Source: Saprospiraceae bacterium (lineage in GTDB: Bacteria; Bacteroidota; Bacteroidia; Chitinophagales; Saprospiraceae). Taken from it: 64,000 nucleotides of DNA. The position numbers and the translations under genes were made by a program. The first letter of the stretch is position 1, and each line of letters opens with the position of its first letter. Shown piece after piece: positions 1-9,902 of this stretch. The notes under the pieces were generated by a model. That model was not told the DNA's origin and searched no databases. It saw only the letters and a program-made list of their open reading frames with translations. The DNA lies in contig JAKVCV010000001.1 in the NCBI GenBank assembly GCA_022448945.1, positions 406,792 through 470,791 of the forward strand. The letters are read 5' to 3'.

Positions 1-999
<999 letters not shown>

Positions 1000-1167
1000 T
1001 TAATGAAAAATGTGAAAGATTTATTTAATTGATAAGGGCGTAAATATAGGATAAATTAGTTGTGATTACTAAGCTTAATACCTCTAAAGTTATTCAAAAC
1101 ATGTTTTTTTTTAAATAATGAACAACTTATTTGTCTTTAATTTTTTTTTATTAAAAAAGAGCGGCTA

Positions 1168-1548
1168 TCAAACGGTAGCAATACAGGAAATCTCAACATT
1201 TACGTATTTGGGTAAGTTAGCTACCTCAACAGCTTCCCTTGCAGGCGCGGTCTGATTACTAAAATATCTAGAATAAACTTCATTGATGGCAGAATAATCG
1301 GCCATGTCAGACATGAAAATAGTACATTTAATCACGTTTTCAAAATTTGTTCCTGCTTCAGTTAATACAGCTCTAATGTTTTCCATGACCCTTACTGTTT
1401 CAGATTTTATATCCGATATTTCTAATTTTCCAGTTTCAGGGTTAATGGCAATTTGACCAGAACAATAAAGAATACCATTTGCAATTATAGCTTGATTGTA
1501 AGGACCTACTGGAGCAGGTGCATTTTTGGTTTGAATAATTTTTTTCAT
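1168..1548 (-). CDS. ridA: RidA family reactive intermediate/imine deaminase
   Basis: Hydrolyses reactive enamines/imines such as 2-aminoacrylate released by PLP enzymes; cytosolic trimer in characterised homologues. The 126-residue length matches the family. Motifs seen: NAPAPVGPYNQAI near the N-terminus, YCSGQIAINPETG, and the C-terminal APAREAVEVANLPK segment holding the conserved substrate-binding Arg. It lies 29 bp downstream of the pseudouridine synthase on the same strand, so the two may share a transcript. The ATG at 1548 gives the standard N-terminus. Confidence 0.95.
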   Translation of the reverse strand: MKKIIQTKNAPAPVGPYNQAIIANGILYCSGQIAINPETGKLEISDIKSETVRVMENIRAVLTEAGTNFENVIKCTIFMSDMADYSAINEVYSRYFSNQTAPAREAVEVANLPKYVNVEISCIATV

Positions 1549-1577
1549 TTTGTTATTTATAACTTTCTAAAAATTTA

Positions 1578-2507
1578 TTATAAAAGGTGTTTTAGTTCTA
1601 TTAATTCAGTATCACTAAGGAATCGGCATTTTCCAACAGGAAGATTCTTTTTTGTAAGGCTTGAATATCTGACCCGATCTAGTTTTTTGACTTCATACCC
1701 AAGGTGTTCAAAGATGCGACGAACAATACGGTTGCGACCTATATGAATTTCAATTCCTACAATTTTTTTGCTGTTGCCATATTCAATAGCATCTACTGGA
1801 GCTGGGCCATCTTCAAGGTGAAGTGTGTTTCTGATTTTTTCAAGGTCCTTAGTAGATAAGGCTTTATTGAGAGTTGTTTTATATACTTTTTTAACCTCAA
1901 AACTAGGATGCGAAAGTTTTTGAGCAAATCTACCATCATTGGTTAAAAGTAGTAAACCAGTTGTATTTCGATCAAGTCTACCAATAGGGTAGATGCGTTC
2001 TTTGGTCAGTTCAGACACAAAATCTAGAACTGTTTTACGGTTATTTTCATCTTTTAGGGTGGTGATTACATTCTTGGGCTTGTTAAGAAGGATATAAACA
2101 TGATTTTTTGTTGGTTGAATCACTTTATCCTGAAATTTAACTATATCGTTTTTCTGAACTTTATAGCCCATCTCTGTTTCTATTTTATCATTGACTTTAA
2201 CAGCACCATTTTTTATATATTCAGAAGCTTTTCTTCTTGAACAAATGCCGGAATGTGCGATGTATTTATTGAGACGCATATTTTCCTCAGGTGTAGCAGT
2301 ATGTGTCTGTTTAATCTCATTCTCTTTGTTTTCAGACAATCTTTTATTATCTGTTTTAGAAAATCTCTTTTTTTTAAAAGATTTATTGACTGATTTATTG
2401 TGGTCAAGGGGGGGCTTTTTTTCTTCCTCATTATAATCTGCTTTTTGAGGTTTTTTATTGTAAAATTTACTAAAGGGGTTATTTCTTTTGTTGGGTTTAC
2501 GCTTCAT
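1578..2507 (-). CDS. rluB: rRNA pseudouridine synthase, RluB/RsuA family
   Basis: Isomerises a specific uridine of rRNA to pseudouridine. After a very basic, low-complexity N-terminal extension of about 75 residues comes an S4 RNA-binding domain (MRLNKYIAHSGICSRRKA), then the catalytic domain with the RsuA/RluB signature GRLDRNTTGLLLLTNDG that holds the catalytic Asp, and GRNRIVRRIFEHLGY. I start at the ATG at 2507 (MKRKPNK); an ATG 51 bp upstream would add a segment unlike the basic tail that follows. RluB, RluE and RluF cannot be separated with certainty, but the S4 domain and sequence favour RluB. Lys/Arg-rich extensions are common in Bacteroidota homologues. Confidence 0.88.
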   Translation of the reverse strand: MKRKPNKRNNPFSKFYNKKPQKADYNEEEKKPPLDHNKSVNKSFKKKRFSKTDNKRLSENKENEIKQTHTATPEENMRLNKYIAHSGICSRRKASEYIKNGAVKVNDKIETEMGYKVQKNDIVKFQDKVIQPTKNHVYILLNKPKNVITTLKDENNRKTVLDFVSELTKERIYPIGRLDRNTTGLLLLTNDGRFAQKLSHPSFEVKKVYKTTLNKALSTKDLEKIRNTLHLEDGPAPVDAIEYGNSKKIVGIEIHIGRNRIVRRIFEHLGYEVKKLDRVRYSSLTKKNLPVGKCRFLSDTELIELKHLL

Positions 2508-2676
2508 ATTACCGGACGGAATCAGTCTTTTATATAGTTTTATTTGATTCAACAACAAGGACTTACTTCATGAAATCTATATCTAATAGGATTTATAAAG
2601 TTAAAATTTAAATAAAAAATATTTAGAAAGGTTTCTATAGAATTTTCAAAGTTGACAAAATACGTGTTTTTACTGA

Positions 2677-5640
2677 TTATTCTTTAATAAACTTAACAGA
2701 TTGATGAAAACTTTGACTTGTCAGATTAATTAAATAGACACCGCTAGATAGCTTATCAATAGGTATTTTCTTGACATGATAGCCTATTCCTTCTTTAAAT
2801 TTATATTTATTTATAATTCTTCCAGTGATATCATAGACAGATATAGAGCCATCAATTTCAACATTGTTTGCAACCTCTAAATTTATAACATCGGTGGTAG
2901 GGTTGGGAAATAAATTTATTGAAATAGAATTATTTTGTTTAACATCAAGATTAGTAAAAAAGTTGATTATTGGGGGTTGTGTACTTATTATGAATCCTGG
3001 TTTTGTTGATTTGTAATCGTTATCGCGACTAAAATTACCTAATGAGTCTATAGTTATCGTATCGCAGAATGAAGCTATACATCCGTTCATAGAATCTAAA
3101 GCAGTAATACAAACTATATATGATCCCCAATTATTATATTGATGGACAGGGTAACCACTAAATGCTCCTGTATTGTCACCAAAATCCCAAACAAAATAAT
3201 AATTAGTGTTAGGTAATGCATTATTCAAAACAGGCTGCATGTACAATAAAAATGGATCTATTGTATCTTGAATAAAATTCATATCAACAGATAATCCATT
3301 ACATGGAGAACCATTATTAATTGAATTTACCAAGAAACTATGGCATTGTACGGTTGAACATCCATTAACATCTGTCACCGTAACACATGCTGTGTAGTAA
3401 CCATTTGAATTGAAATTAGCAATGGGATTTGGACAATTAGTGCAACTCAGTACTGTTGAAGGTGTCCAAGAATAACTGAATGGTGCAGTACCACCACTTA
3501 TGTTAGCATTAAGCATTACTATTGTATTCGGGCCATTTGTAATAGATGAGTCTGTTATGTTTACACTAAAGTTGCCACAAGGATTGGTAGCACCTCCTAC
3601 ACAGAAATTAGTATGATCCAAGTAGTTGAATTGTCCACCACCAGCCAATACGGTACCATTGGTGTCTGTTAAACTATATGAGCCATTTCCCCAGCCACAA
3701 CAAATTCCATCACCATAAGTGTCAAAGATGTTAAGATCATAACAACCCATTGGTAAACATAAATTGATATATAAGCTTGTACCATTGTCAGCTTGGGTAT
3801 AGCCGTTTCCAGCTGCAACATATTGACCATTAGCATTTGTGATAGCCCAAGAGGTTTCATAAGCAAAATTATCAAAATTTAAAGTAAGCGTAACTAAATT
3901 TGTATTACAGGGTGCAGCCGCAACAGGTACTGTATCACAATATGTAACAGTGCATCCTAATGAGTCAGTAGCCGTTAAACAGACAATATAATATCCCATT
4001 GGTGTAGTATTAGCATATGTGTGTGTTGGATTAGTGCCAGTAGCTGTTGTGTTATCACCAAAATCCCAGGAATACGTAACACCACTGATAGAATTTGCAT
4101 TAAAAGTAACAATATTTCCAGCAGTTGAGTGATTGAAAGATGTTACAAAGTTAGAACATGGATGTGTAGCACCACCAACACAAATTATTGATGATTCAGA
4201 ATAGCCAAAAGCACCGCCAGATGCTAAAATTGTGCTCGAAGAATTGTCAGTTAGCTGGTATGATCCCTGTCCGTACAAACAGCATATTCCATCTCCATAA
4301 GAATCATAAATATTAAATGTATAACAACCGCTGGGAAGACAAAATACTTGTGTGATTGTACTTGCGTTTTGATTTGAAGAATAATTGCCTCCAATTGCTA
4401 CAATGCTGCCACTTGAATCTACTAAGTCCCATGAAGTTTCAAAGGGGTAATTGTCTAATGATAAAGTTAGTATTACTTCGTTTGAAGTGCAGGGAGAAGC
4501 ACTTAAGTGCAAACTATCATCATATATATAAGTACATCCAGATGCGTCAGTAACCAATAGTGATACAATATAGAGTCCGCCACTATTATATGTATAGGCT
4601 GGATTAGCCTGTGTACTTGATCCTCCGTCTCCAAAAGTCCAATTATATAAATAAGGGCCTGTACCTCCCATTGTATTAGAAGTAAAACTAACAGTGTTGC
4701 CATTAGTGTTATAACTAAATGAAGAACTCAAATTATTGCATGGGTTGCTAGCTCCACCGACACAAAAACTCGAGGCATCAGCAAATGTAAATGTGCCTCC
4801 AGAGGATAATACAGTGTTTGTCGAAACATCTGTTAATTGGTAATATCCTTGGCCAAAGCCACAGCAAATTCCATCACCAAATGAATCGTATATCGTAAAT
4901 GTATAGCAACCTGTTTGTAAGCATAATGTTTGAGACAAAGTAGCACCATTTTGACTAGAAGTATAATTGTTCCCACTAGCAATAACATTACCAATTGAAT
5001 CAACTAAATCCCATGATGTTTCACTCGCAAAGTTGTCAAATTGGATGGTTAAAATAACTTCATTTGATGTGCAGGGAGGTGCATTGATAACAATTGTATT
5101 GTATGCTGTATAAGTACAGCCAATTGAATCTGTTGCAATGAGAGAAACTACATAAGTGCCAGGGTTATTATAAGTATGAGAAGGGGACATGAGGGTGCTT
5201 GTATCTCCATCTCCAAAATCCCAATAATAATTATATGGTGCAGTTCCTCCAAAAACATTCGAAATAAAGCTAACTGTATTTCCATTAATACTATTTGAAA
5301 ATGTAGCACCAAAATTAAAGCAATTTGAGTTAGTTTGCACAGTAATTGTATCGCAATAATTTCCCTGGCAGCCCAATGAGTCCCAATAGCTCATACAAAC
5401 CACATACGTTCCTGATATTTGGTAGTTGTATGTAATTGAATTACCTGTAGCAGTAGATCCATTACCAAAATCCCAAACTATATATTGCCCAGGTATTGAG
5501 GGAGAACTAGTTGTATTTGTGAAGGTGAACATGCCAGGGCCATTACTCATATATGTAAAAGACACATTACATTGAGAATAAGTAAGACAATTTATTCCAG
5601 CAAATAGGAATAGTATCCAGATTATTATTAATTTTTTCAT
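2677..5640 (-). CDS. Secreted multi-PKD surface protein with T9SS type A sorting domain
   Basis: A 987-residue secreted protein. Residues 1-23 are a signal peptide. PKD domains (WDFGDG/WTFGDG motifs) occur near 24-102, 107-187, 304-382, 497-575, and less canonical ones near 690-770 and 780-865. Between them lie three copies of a Cys-rich module (190-296, 384-490, 578-683) with the shared motifs ETSWDLVDS, GCYTFTIYDSFGDGICC and CVGGA. The PKD-plus-module unit repeats with an exact spacing of 194 residues. The C-terminal 80 residues (LFPNPTTDVINLEV, then SGVYLINL) form a T9SS type A sorting domain. A role in adhesion or matrix binding is inference; no catalytic domain is visible. Confidence 0.9.
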   Translation of the reverse strand: MKKLIIIWILFLFAGINCLTYSQCNVSFTYMSNGPGMFTFTNTTSSPSIPGQYIVWDFGNGSTATGNSITYNYQISGTYVVCMSYWDSLGCQGNYCDTITVQTNSNCFNFGATFSNSINGNTVSFISNVFGGTAPYNYYWDFGDGDTSTLMSPSHTYNNPGTYVVSLIATDSIGCTYTAYNTIVINAPPCTSNEVILTIQFDNFASETSWDLVDSIGNVIASGNNYTSSQNGATLSQTLCLQTGCYTFTIYDSFGDGICCGFGQGYYQLTDVSTNTVLSSGGTFTFADASSFCVGGASNPCNNLSSSFSYNTNGNTVSFTSNTMGGTGPYLYNWTFGDGGSSTQANPAYTYNSGGLYIVSLLVTDASGCTYIYDDSLHLSASPCTSNEVILTLSLDNYPFETSWDLVDSSGSIVAIGGNYSSNQNASTITQVFCLPSGCYTFNIYDSYGDGICCLYGQGSYQLTDNSSSTILASGGAFGYSESSIICVGGATHPCSNFVTSFNHSTAGNIVTFNANSISGVTYSWDFGDNTTATGTNPTHTYANTTPMGYYIVCLTATDSLGCTVTYCDTVPVAAAPCNTNLVTLTLNFDNFAYETSWAITNANGQYVAAGNGYTQADNGTSLYINLCLPMGCYDLNIFDTYGDGICCGWGNGSYSLTDTNGTVLAGGGQFNYLDHTNFCVGGATNPCGNFSVNITDSSITNGPNTIVMLNANISGGTAPFSYSWTPSTVLSCTNCPNPIANFNSNGYYTACVTVTDVNGCSTVQCHSFLVNSINNGSPCNGLSVDMNFIQDTIDPFLLYMQPVLNNALPNTNYYFVWDFGDNTGAFSGYPVHQYNNWGSYIVCITALDSMNGCIASFCDTITIDSLGNFSRDNDYKSTKPGFIISTQPPIINFFTNLDVKQNNSISINLFPNPTTDVINLEVANNVEIDGSISVYDITGRIINKYKFKEGIGYHVKKIPIDKLSSGVYLINLTSQSFHQSVKFIKE

Positions 5641-5955
5641 AGAAGTGTTTTATATATTAAACGCTATTTTTTTTCTTAATTTATTGAATTTCAATTAGTG
5701 ATAGCTATTCAATTTTAAACTCATTTATGGTAGGGATTATCTGTAATATCAGTATAAAAGTTCAAAATCACAATTAATTGCAGCTGTTTTTAAAGGACTT
5801 AAGGCGTAGAATTCTTTTTCTGAAATACGTGATATCCAATTTTTCCTTTTAATTTAAGGCCCGCTTTGATTTTAATTGCAGATTTTAGTTGAGTTAGTTT
5901 TGGAAATTTAGGAATTTATTTATAGTTTTTTGTTTGGCTTACATCTTTTTTCTTT
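5641..5955. other. Gene-free spacer, nothing recognised
   Basis: A 315-bp AT-rich spacer between two minus-strand genes. I find no ORF, RNA fold or strong hairpin. It should contain the promoter of the PKD-protein gene, but no convincing TTTG/TAnnTTTG pair stands out. Confidence 0.5.
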
Positions 5956-6420
5956 TCAATCTTTTTCTTCTGTTTTTTCAGTTATTAATAATGAGTTAAT
6001 CTCGTTAGTTTTCTTTCTTTTTTTAATTGCTTCTTTGTTTTGAGAAACTTGATTTTGAGTTTCATTTAGACTTATAGACATAATTTTATAGACAGGGTCC
6101 TCTATAATCTTTTTTATATTTTTTAGTATATAAATCGATATACCTAAAAGTAAAACGGCAATTATTAAAAAGCTAAATACATAAGAAAAACTACTCATCC
6201 AGAATGTAAATGCCCAGCCTAATAATAATGCTATGGAAATAGAGAAAAACATTAGACATACAATAGCTAATGACCATATCGCAACTAGACCTGCTAGAGA
6301 TGCCAATCCTTTTGAAAGATCATTTGCAAGATGGCCACGATAATCTTCAAACTTACTATCAATATAATCAGTTAAAACTTCTTTTAAACGATCCGAAAGT
6401 GTTTTTTTGTTGCTGAACAT
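5956..6420 (-). CDS. Small membrane protein, phage-holin-family-like (Phage_holin_3_6 type)
   Basis: A 154-residue protein with an amphipathic N-terminus, two strongly hydrophobic segments at about residues 40-70 and 75-100, and a charged Lys/Glu-rich C-terminal tail. The layout (short cytosolic helix, hairpin of two membrane segments, charged tail) resembles the Holin-X/Phage_holin_3_6 family, which is common in bacterial chromosomes and mostly uncharacterised. Neighbouring genes are not phage-like, so a lysis role is unlikely. It is divergent from the TetR gene, so the operator-like sites at 6561-6618 could also affect it; that is inference. Confidence 0.6.
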   Translation of the reverse strand: MFSNKKTLSDRLKEVLTDYIDSKFEDYRGHLANDLSKGLASLAGLVAIWSLAIVCLMFFSISIALLLGWAFTFWMSSFSYVFSFLIIAVLLLGISIYILKNIKKIIEDPVYKIMSISLNETQNQVSQNKEAIKKRKKTNEINSLLITEKTEEKD

Positions 6421-6560
6421 TCTTTTATTATTTGAACTATGCTACGCAATATTTGTGTATGCTAACTTAATTAAAAAGTACTATATATTAATTAATAGTA
6501 ATGAAAAACATGAATTTATTTGATTTATAATTTTATTAATAGCTACAAGCATATTAATTA

Positions 6561-6575
6561 AAACAACCGTTTGGT
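6561..6575 (+). promoter_or_regulatory. Putative TetR operator, distal copy
   Basis: The 15-mer AAACAACCGTTTGGT occurs here and again at 6604-6618. Its core AACC-GTTT-GGTT is an inverted repeat with 4-bp arms, a form typical of TetR-family operators. It lies 81 bp before the TetR start codon. Confidence 0.6.
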
Positions 6576-6603
6576 TAAAAATGTTGTGTTTTTTTTGGTT
6601 TTC

Positions 6604-6618
6604 AAACAACCGTTTGGT
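6604..6618 (+). promoter_or_regulatory. Putative TetR operator, proximal copy
   Basis: Exact second copy of AAACAACCGTTTGGT, 43 bp after the first (about four helical turns, so both sites face the same side of the DNA) and 38 bp before the TetR ATG. The position suggests autoregulation of the TetR gene and possibly control of the divergent membrane protein. Confidence 0.6.
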
Positions 6619-6655
6619 AAGTTTGCGACTCAATATTATAAAATAAACAATTCCG

Positions 6656-7225
6656 ATGCCTGTTCAGAAAACAACGAAGGATCAGATAATAATTAAATCC
6701 ATAGAAGTATTCCTTAAACAGGGATATTATAATACTTCTATGAGTGATTTAGCAGAGGCTTGTGGTCTACAAAAGGGTAGTTTTTATTATCATTTTAAAT
6801 CCAAGGAAGAGTTAATGCAGACAGTTTTGAAGATGGCACATAGTTATTACAAGAAAAAAGTTTTCTCTATAGCATATCAAGATGGTCTTACTGCTGAGGA
6901 TCGATTGATTCAAATGTTTAAGAAACAAGAACCAATGATAACTAATGACATGTCTGGTTGTTTATTTGGAAATATGACACTTGAAAGTATTAGTAATAAA
7001 GTCGAGTTTAAAGATCTTTTAAAGGCTTTCTTTTCAGATTGGATTTCTGCTTTCAAATATATTTTTCAGGAAAAACATAATGATAAAGTTGCTTATGCAC
7101 TTGCAAAACAAAGTGTAATGGAAATAGAAGGTGCTCTTATGATGATGCGATTATATGATGATATGAAGTTATTGGAAATGGCATGTCTAAGAGTAGTCGC
7201 CAGGTTAAAGAATGAATCATTATAA
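6656..7225 (+). CDS. TetR/AcrR family transcriptional regulator
   Basis: A 189-residue regulator. The N-terminal helix-turn-helix is clear: SIEVFLKQGYYNTSMSDLA, then EACGLQKGSFYYHFKSKEEL, the most conserved TetR stretch. The C-terminal ligand/dimer domain is divergent. Two identical operator-like 15-mers lie just upstream. The next genes on the same strand encode a beta-oxidation fusion enzyme and a thiolase, which suggests an acyl-CoA or fatty-acid signal, as for FadR-type TetR regulators; that is inference from context. No copy of the 15-mer is seen in the 144-bp gap before the downstream gene. Confidence 0.92.
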   Translation: MPVQKTTKDQIIIKSIEVFLKQGYYNTSMSDLAEACGLQKGSFYYHFKSKEELMQTVLKMAHSYYKKKVFSIAYQDGLTAEDRLIQMFKKQEPMITNDMSGCLFGNMTLESISNKVEFKDLLKAFFSDWISAFKYIFQEKHNDKVAYALAKQSVMEIEGALMMMRLYDDMKLLEMACLRVVARLKNESL

Positions 7226-7231
7226 TATGCA

Positions 7232-7272
7232 TATTAAAAATTGAACAATTATTTGTTTACTAATTTTTAATA
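7232..7272 (+). terminator. AT-only inverted repeat after the TetR gene
   Basis: Arms TATTAAAAATT (7232-7242) and AATTTTTAATA (7262-7272) are perfectly complementary over 11 bp, with a 19-nt loop. All pairs are A-T, so it may be a weak terminator or a chance product of base composition. Confidence 0.3.
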
Positions 7273-7369
7273 ATAAATTATATAAAATCGAGGTTTACTA
7301 GAATCTATAAAGAATTAAATTTTACATTACTATTTATTAACATAACCATTCTAAAAATAATTATCAGGG

Positions 7370-9790
7370 ATGAGTAGAAAAATCAAAAAAGTAGCCGTAT
7401 TGGGTTCTGGAGTTATGGGCTCGGGGATTGCTGCGCACTTTTCAAACATTGGTCTGGAAGTACTTTTACTGGACATAGTACCTTTTGACCTTACAGAAGA
7501 AGAAAAAAATGATCCGTTAGCGCGTAACAGAATTGTAGATGGTTCATTGAAAGCTTGTATTAAAAATCGTAAGCCTGTATCTGCTTTTTATGATACTAAA
7601 ACAGCTTCTAGGATTACTACAGGAAATTTTGATGACGATTTTGCTAAAATTGGTGATTGTGATTGGGTCATTGAAGTTATTATTGAACGTCTTGATATTA
7701 AAAAACAAGTCTTTGAAAAGGTAGACAAGTATCGTAAACCTGGATCTCTTGTAACATCTAATACTTCAGGTATTCCTATTCACTTAATGTCTGAGGGACG
7801 TAGTGAAGATTTTCAGAAGAATTTCTGTGGGACACATTTTTTTAATCCACCTCGTATCCTTCGTTTATTTGAAGTGATACCTGGTCCTAAAACAGATCCA
7901 GCAGTTTTAGATTTCTTTATGATGTATGCTGATCGTTATCTAGGTAAGCGTGCAGTAATGTGTAAAGATACTCCTGCTTTTATTGCCAACCGTGTTGGTG
8001 TATATGCTATGGCTAAAATTTTTCAGTTGACAGAAGAATTGGATCTGCCAATTGAAGAAGTAGACAAATTAACAGGTGATGCAATTGGTCGTCCCCGTAC
8101 AGGTACATTTGCTTTAGCAGATCTAGTAGGATTGGATACTGCTGAGAAAGTTATCATGGGTATTATGGAGAATTGTCCTGATGATGAACAGGCAGGTGCT
8201 TTTTCTATGCCTAAGTATCTTGGCTTTATGTTGGAAAATAAATTTTTAGGGAACAAGACCAAGAAAGGATTTTACGAACGGACTAAAGAAAAAGATGCCA
8301 GTGGACGTCGTATTAAGTTAGGCTTGAATCTAAGAACACTTGAATATGCGCCAACACAGCGTGTTAGTTCACCATCATTAAAGGCTGCGAAACAGGTAGA
8401 CTCTCTAAAAGCTAAAGTTCGTACTTTTTGCAATGAAAAATACAGTGAAGATAAAGGGGCTCAATTGATAAAGCGTTCTCTTGCAGGACTCTTCGCTTAT
8501 GTTTCCAATAGAATTCCTGAAATTGCAGATGACCTGTATAGTATAGATGATGGTTTGCGTTCAGGTTTTGCCTGGAAAGTGGGTCCTTTTGAATATTGGG
8601 ATATGGTAGGAGTAAAAGAAGGAATAGCAATGGCAGAGGAAGATGGTCAGAATGTTGCACAGTGGGTAAAGGACATGGTTGCTGCAGGAAATGAAAGTTT
8701 CTATAAGTTAGATGGTTCTGTTCAAAAATATTATGATATACAATCAAAATCGTATAAAACAGTACCTGGGACAGAAGATTTTATTGTATTGGACAATATT
8801 CGTTCTACATCGGTTGTATGGGAGAATTCTGATTCTGCCCTTCACGATATAGGAGATGGCGTTCTTTGTTTCGAGTTCCGTTCAAAAATGAACTCTCTTG
8901 GTGAAGGTGTTTTACGTGGATTACACTATGCTATAGAATTTGCTGAAAATGGTGATTGGAAAGGTTTGGTAATTGGGAACAATGCAGAACATTTTTCAGT
9001 AGGTGCAAATCTCATGGCTATCGCAATGCTTGCTTACGAGCAGGATTGGGATGAATTGAATATGGCAATCGATATTTTCCAGAAAACAAGTATGCGCCTT
9101 CGTTACTCTTCCATACCAGTGGTTGTTGCCACACAGGGGTATGTATTTGGTGGCGGTTGTGAATTTGCAATGCATGCTGATTGTGTTGTCGCTTCTGCTG
9201 AGTCATATATTGGTCTTGTGGAAGTTGGTGTCGGATTGATACCCGGAGGTGGAGGAACTAAAGAGTTCGCCTTGCGTGCTTCGGAATCTTTCCATAAGGA
9301 TGGTGTAAAAATACCACAGCTGATCGATCGTTTTGCTGCTATTGTAAATCCAACTCCTGGAAATGGAATGGGAACTTCAGCAGGTGAAGCTTTTAATATT
9401 GGGTATTTGAGACCAGGTATTGACCAGGTTAGTGTAAACGTATCCCGTACCTTAGGTGAAGCTAAGGAAAAAGTACTGGAATTGGCACCAAATTACACCC
9501 AGCCAGCTCCTAAAAACGATATTTATGTTCTCGGTCGCAATGGTTTGGGTGCTTTGTATGTCGCTGCAGAAAGTTTCCGTTTAGGAGGATTTGCTAGTGA
9601 TCATGATGTAAAAATAGCAAAAAAAGTTGCATATGTACTTTGTGGTGGTGATCTCACAGGACCACAAAAAGTTTCTGAACAATATCTATTGGATGTTGAA
9701 AGAGAATCTTTTTTGAGTCTTTGTGGTGAGGAAAAAACATTGCAAAGAATTCAGTATATGCTGGAGAAAAACAAACCATTACGTAACTAA
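7370..9790 (+). CDS. fadN: 3-hydroxyacyl-CoA dehydrogenase / enoyl-CoA hydratase fusion
   Basis: Bifunctional beta-oxidation enzyme of 806 residues: hydrates trans-2-enoyl-CoA and oxidises the 3-hydroxyacyl-CoA with NAD. The dehydrogenase comes first: Rossmann motif GSGVMGSGIAAHFS near residue 11, SNTSGIPI, and GTHFFNPPR with the likely catalytic His156. The hydratase domain follows (about 490-690) with oxyanion-hole segment HFSVGANL, FGGGCEFAMHADC and VEVGVGLIPGGGG, keeping both crotonase-type Glu positions. This order is that of Bacillus FadN, the reverse of E. coli FadB. The thiolase follows after 112 bp. No acyl-CoA dehydrogenase or acyl-CoA ligase is present nearby. Confidence 0.94.
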   Translation: MSRKIKKVAVLGSGVMGSGIAAHFSNIGLEVLLLDIVPFDLTEEEKNDPLARNRIVDGSLKACIKNRKPVSAFYDTKTASRITTGNFDDDFAKIGDCDWVIEVIIERLDIKKQVFEKVDKYRKPGSLVTSNTSGIPIHLMSEGRSEDFQKNFCGTHFFNPPRILRLFEVIPGPKTDPAVLDFFMMYADRYLGKRAVMCKDTPAFIANRVGVYAMAKIFQLTEELDLPIEEVDKLTGDAIGRPRTGTFALADLVGLDTAEKVIMGIMENCPDDEQAGAFSMPKYLGFMLENKFLGNKTKKGFYERTKEKDASGRRIKLGLNLRTLEYAPTQRVSSPSLKAAKQVDSLKAKVRTFCNEKYSEDKGAQLIKRSLAGLFAYVSNRIPEIADDLYSIDDGLRSGFAWKVGPFEYWDMVGVKEGIAMAEEDGQNVAQWVKDMVAAGNESFYKLDGSVQKYYDIQSKSYKTVPGTEDFIVLDNIRSTSVVWENSDSALHDIGDGVLCFEFRSKMNSLGEGVLRGLHYAIEFAENGDWKGLVIGNNAEHFSVGANLMAIAMLAYEQDWDELNMAIDIFQKTSMRLRYSSIPVVVATQGYVFGGGCEFAMHADCVVASAESYIGLVEVGVGLIPGGGGTKEFALRASESFHKDGVKIPQLIDRFAAIVNPTPGNGMGTSAGEAFNIGYLRPGIDQVSVNVSRTLGEAKEKVLELAPNYTQPAPKNDIYVLGRNGLGALYVAAESFRLGGFASDHDVKIAKKVAYVLCGGDLTGPQKVSEQYLLDVERESFLSLCGEEKTLQRIQYMLEKNKPLRN

Positions 9791-9902
9791 ATTAACTCTC
9801 GACTAAATTTAGAATTTATTGAAAAATTATTATTAAAAAAAATATCGTAATTGTTTAGGGGGCTAGTTGCTTACTTATTAATTACGACTAAACTTTATAA
9901 AA

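Noticed and set aside
5956-6420. Holin-like protein as a sign of prophage
   Set aside because: No integrase, capsid, tail or endolysin gene is nearby, and this family is common in chromosomes.
7226-7369. Search for a further TetR operator before fadN
   Set aside because: No copy of ACCGTTTGGT or its complement is found in this gap.
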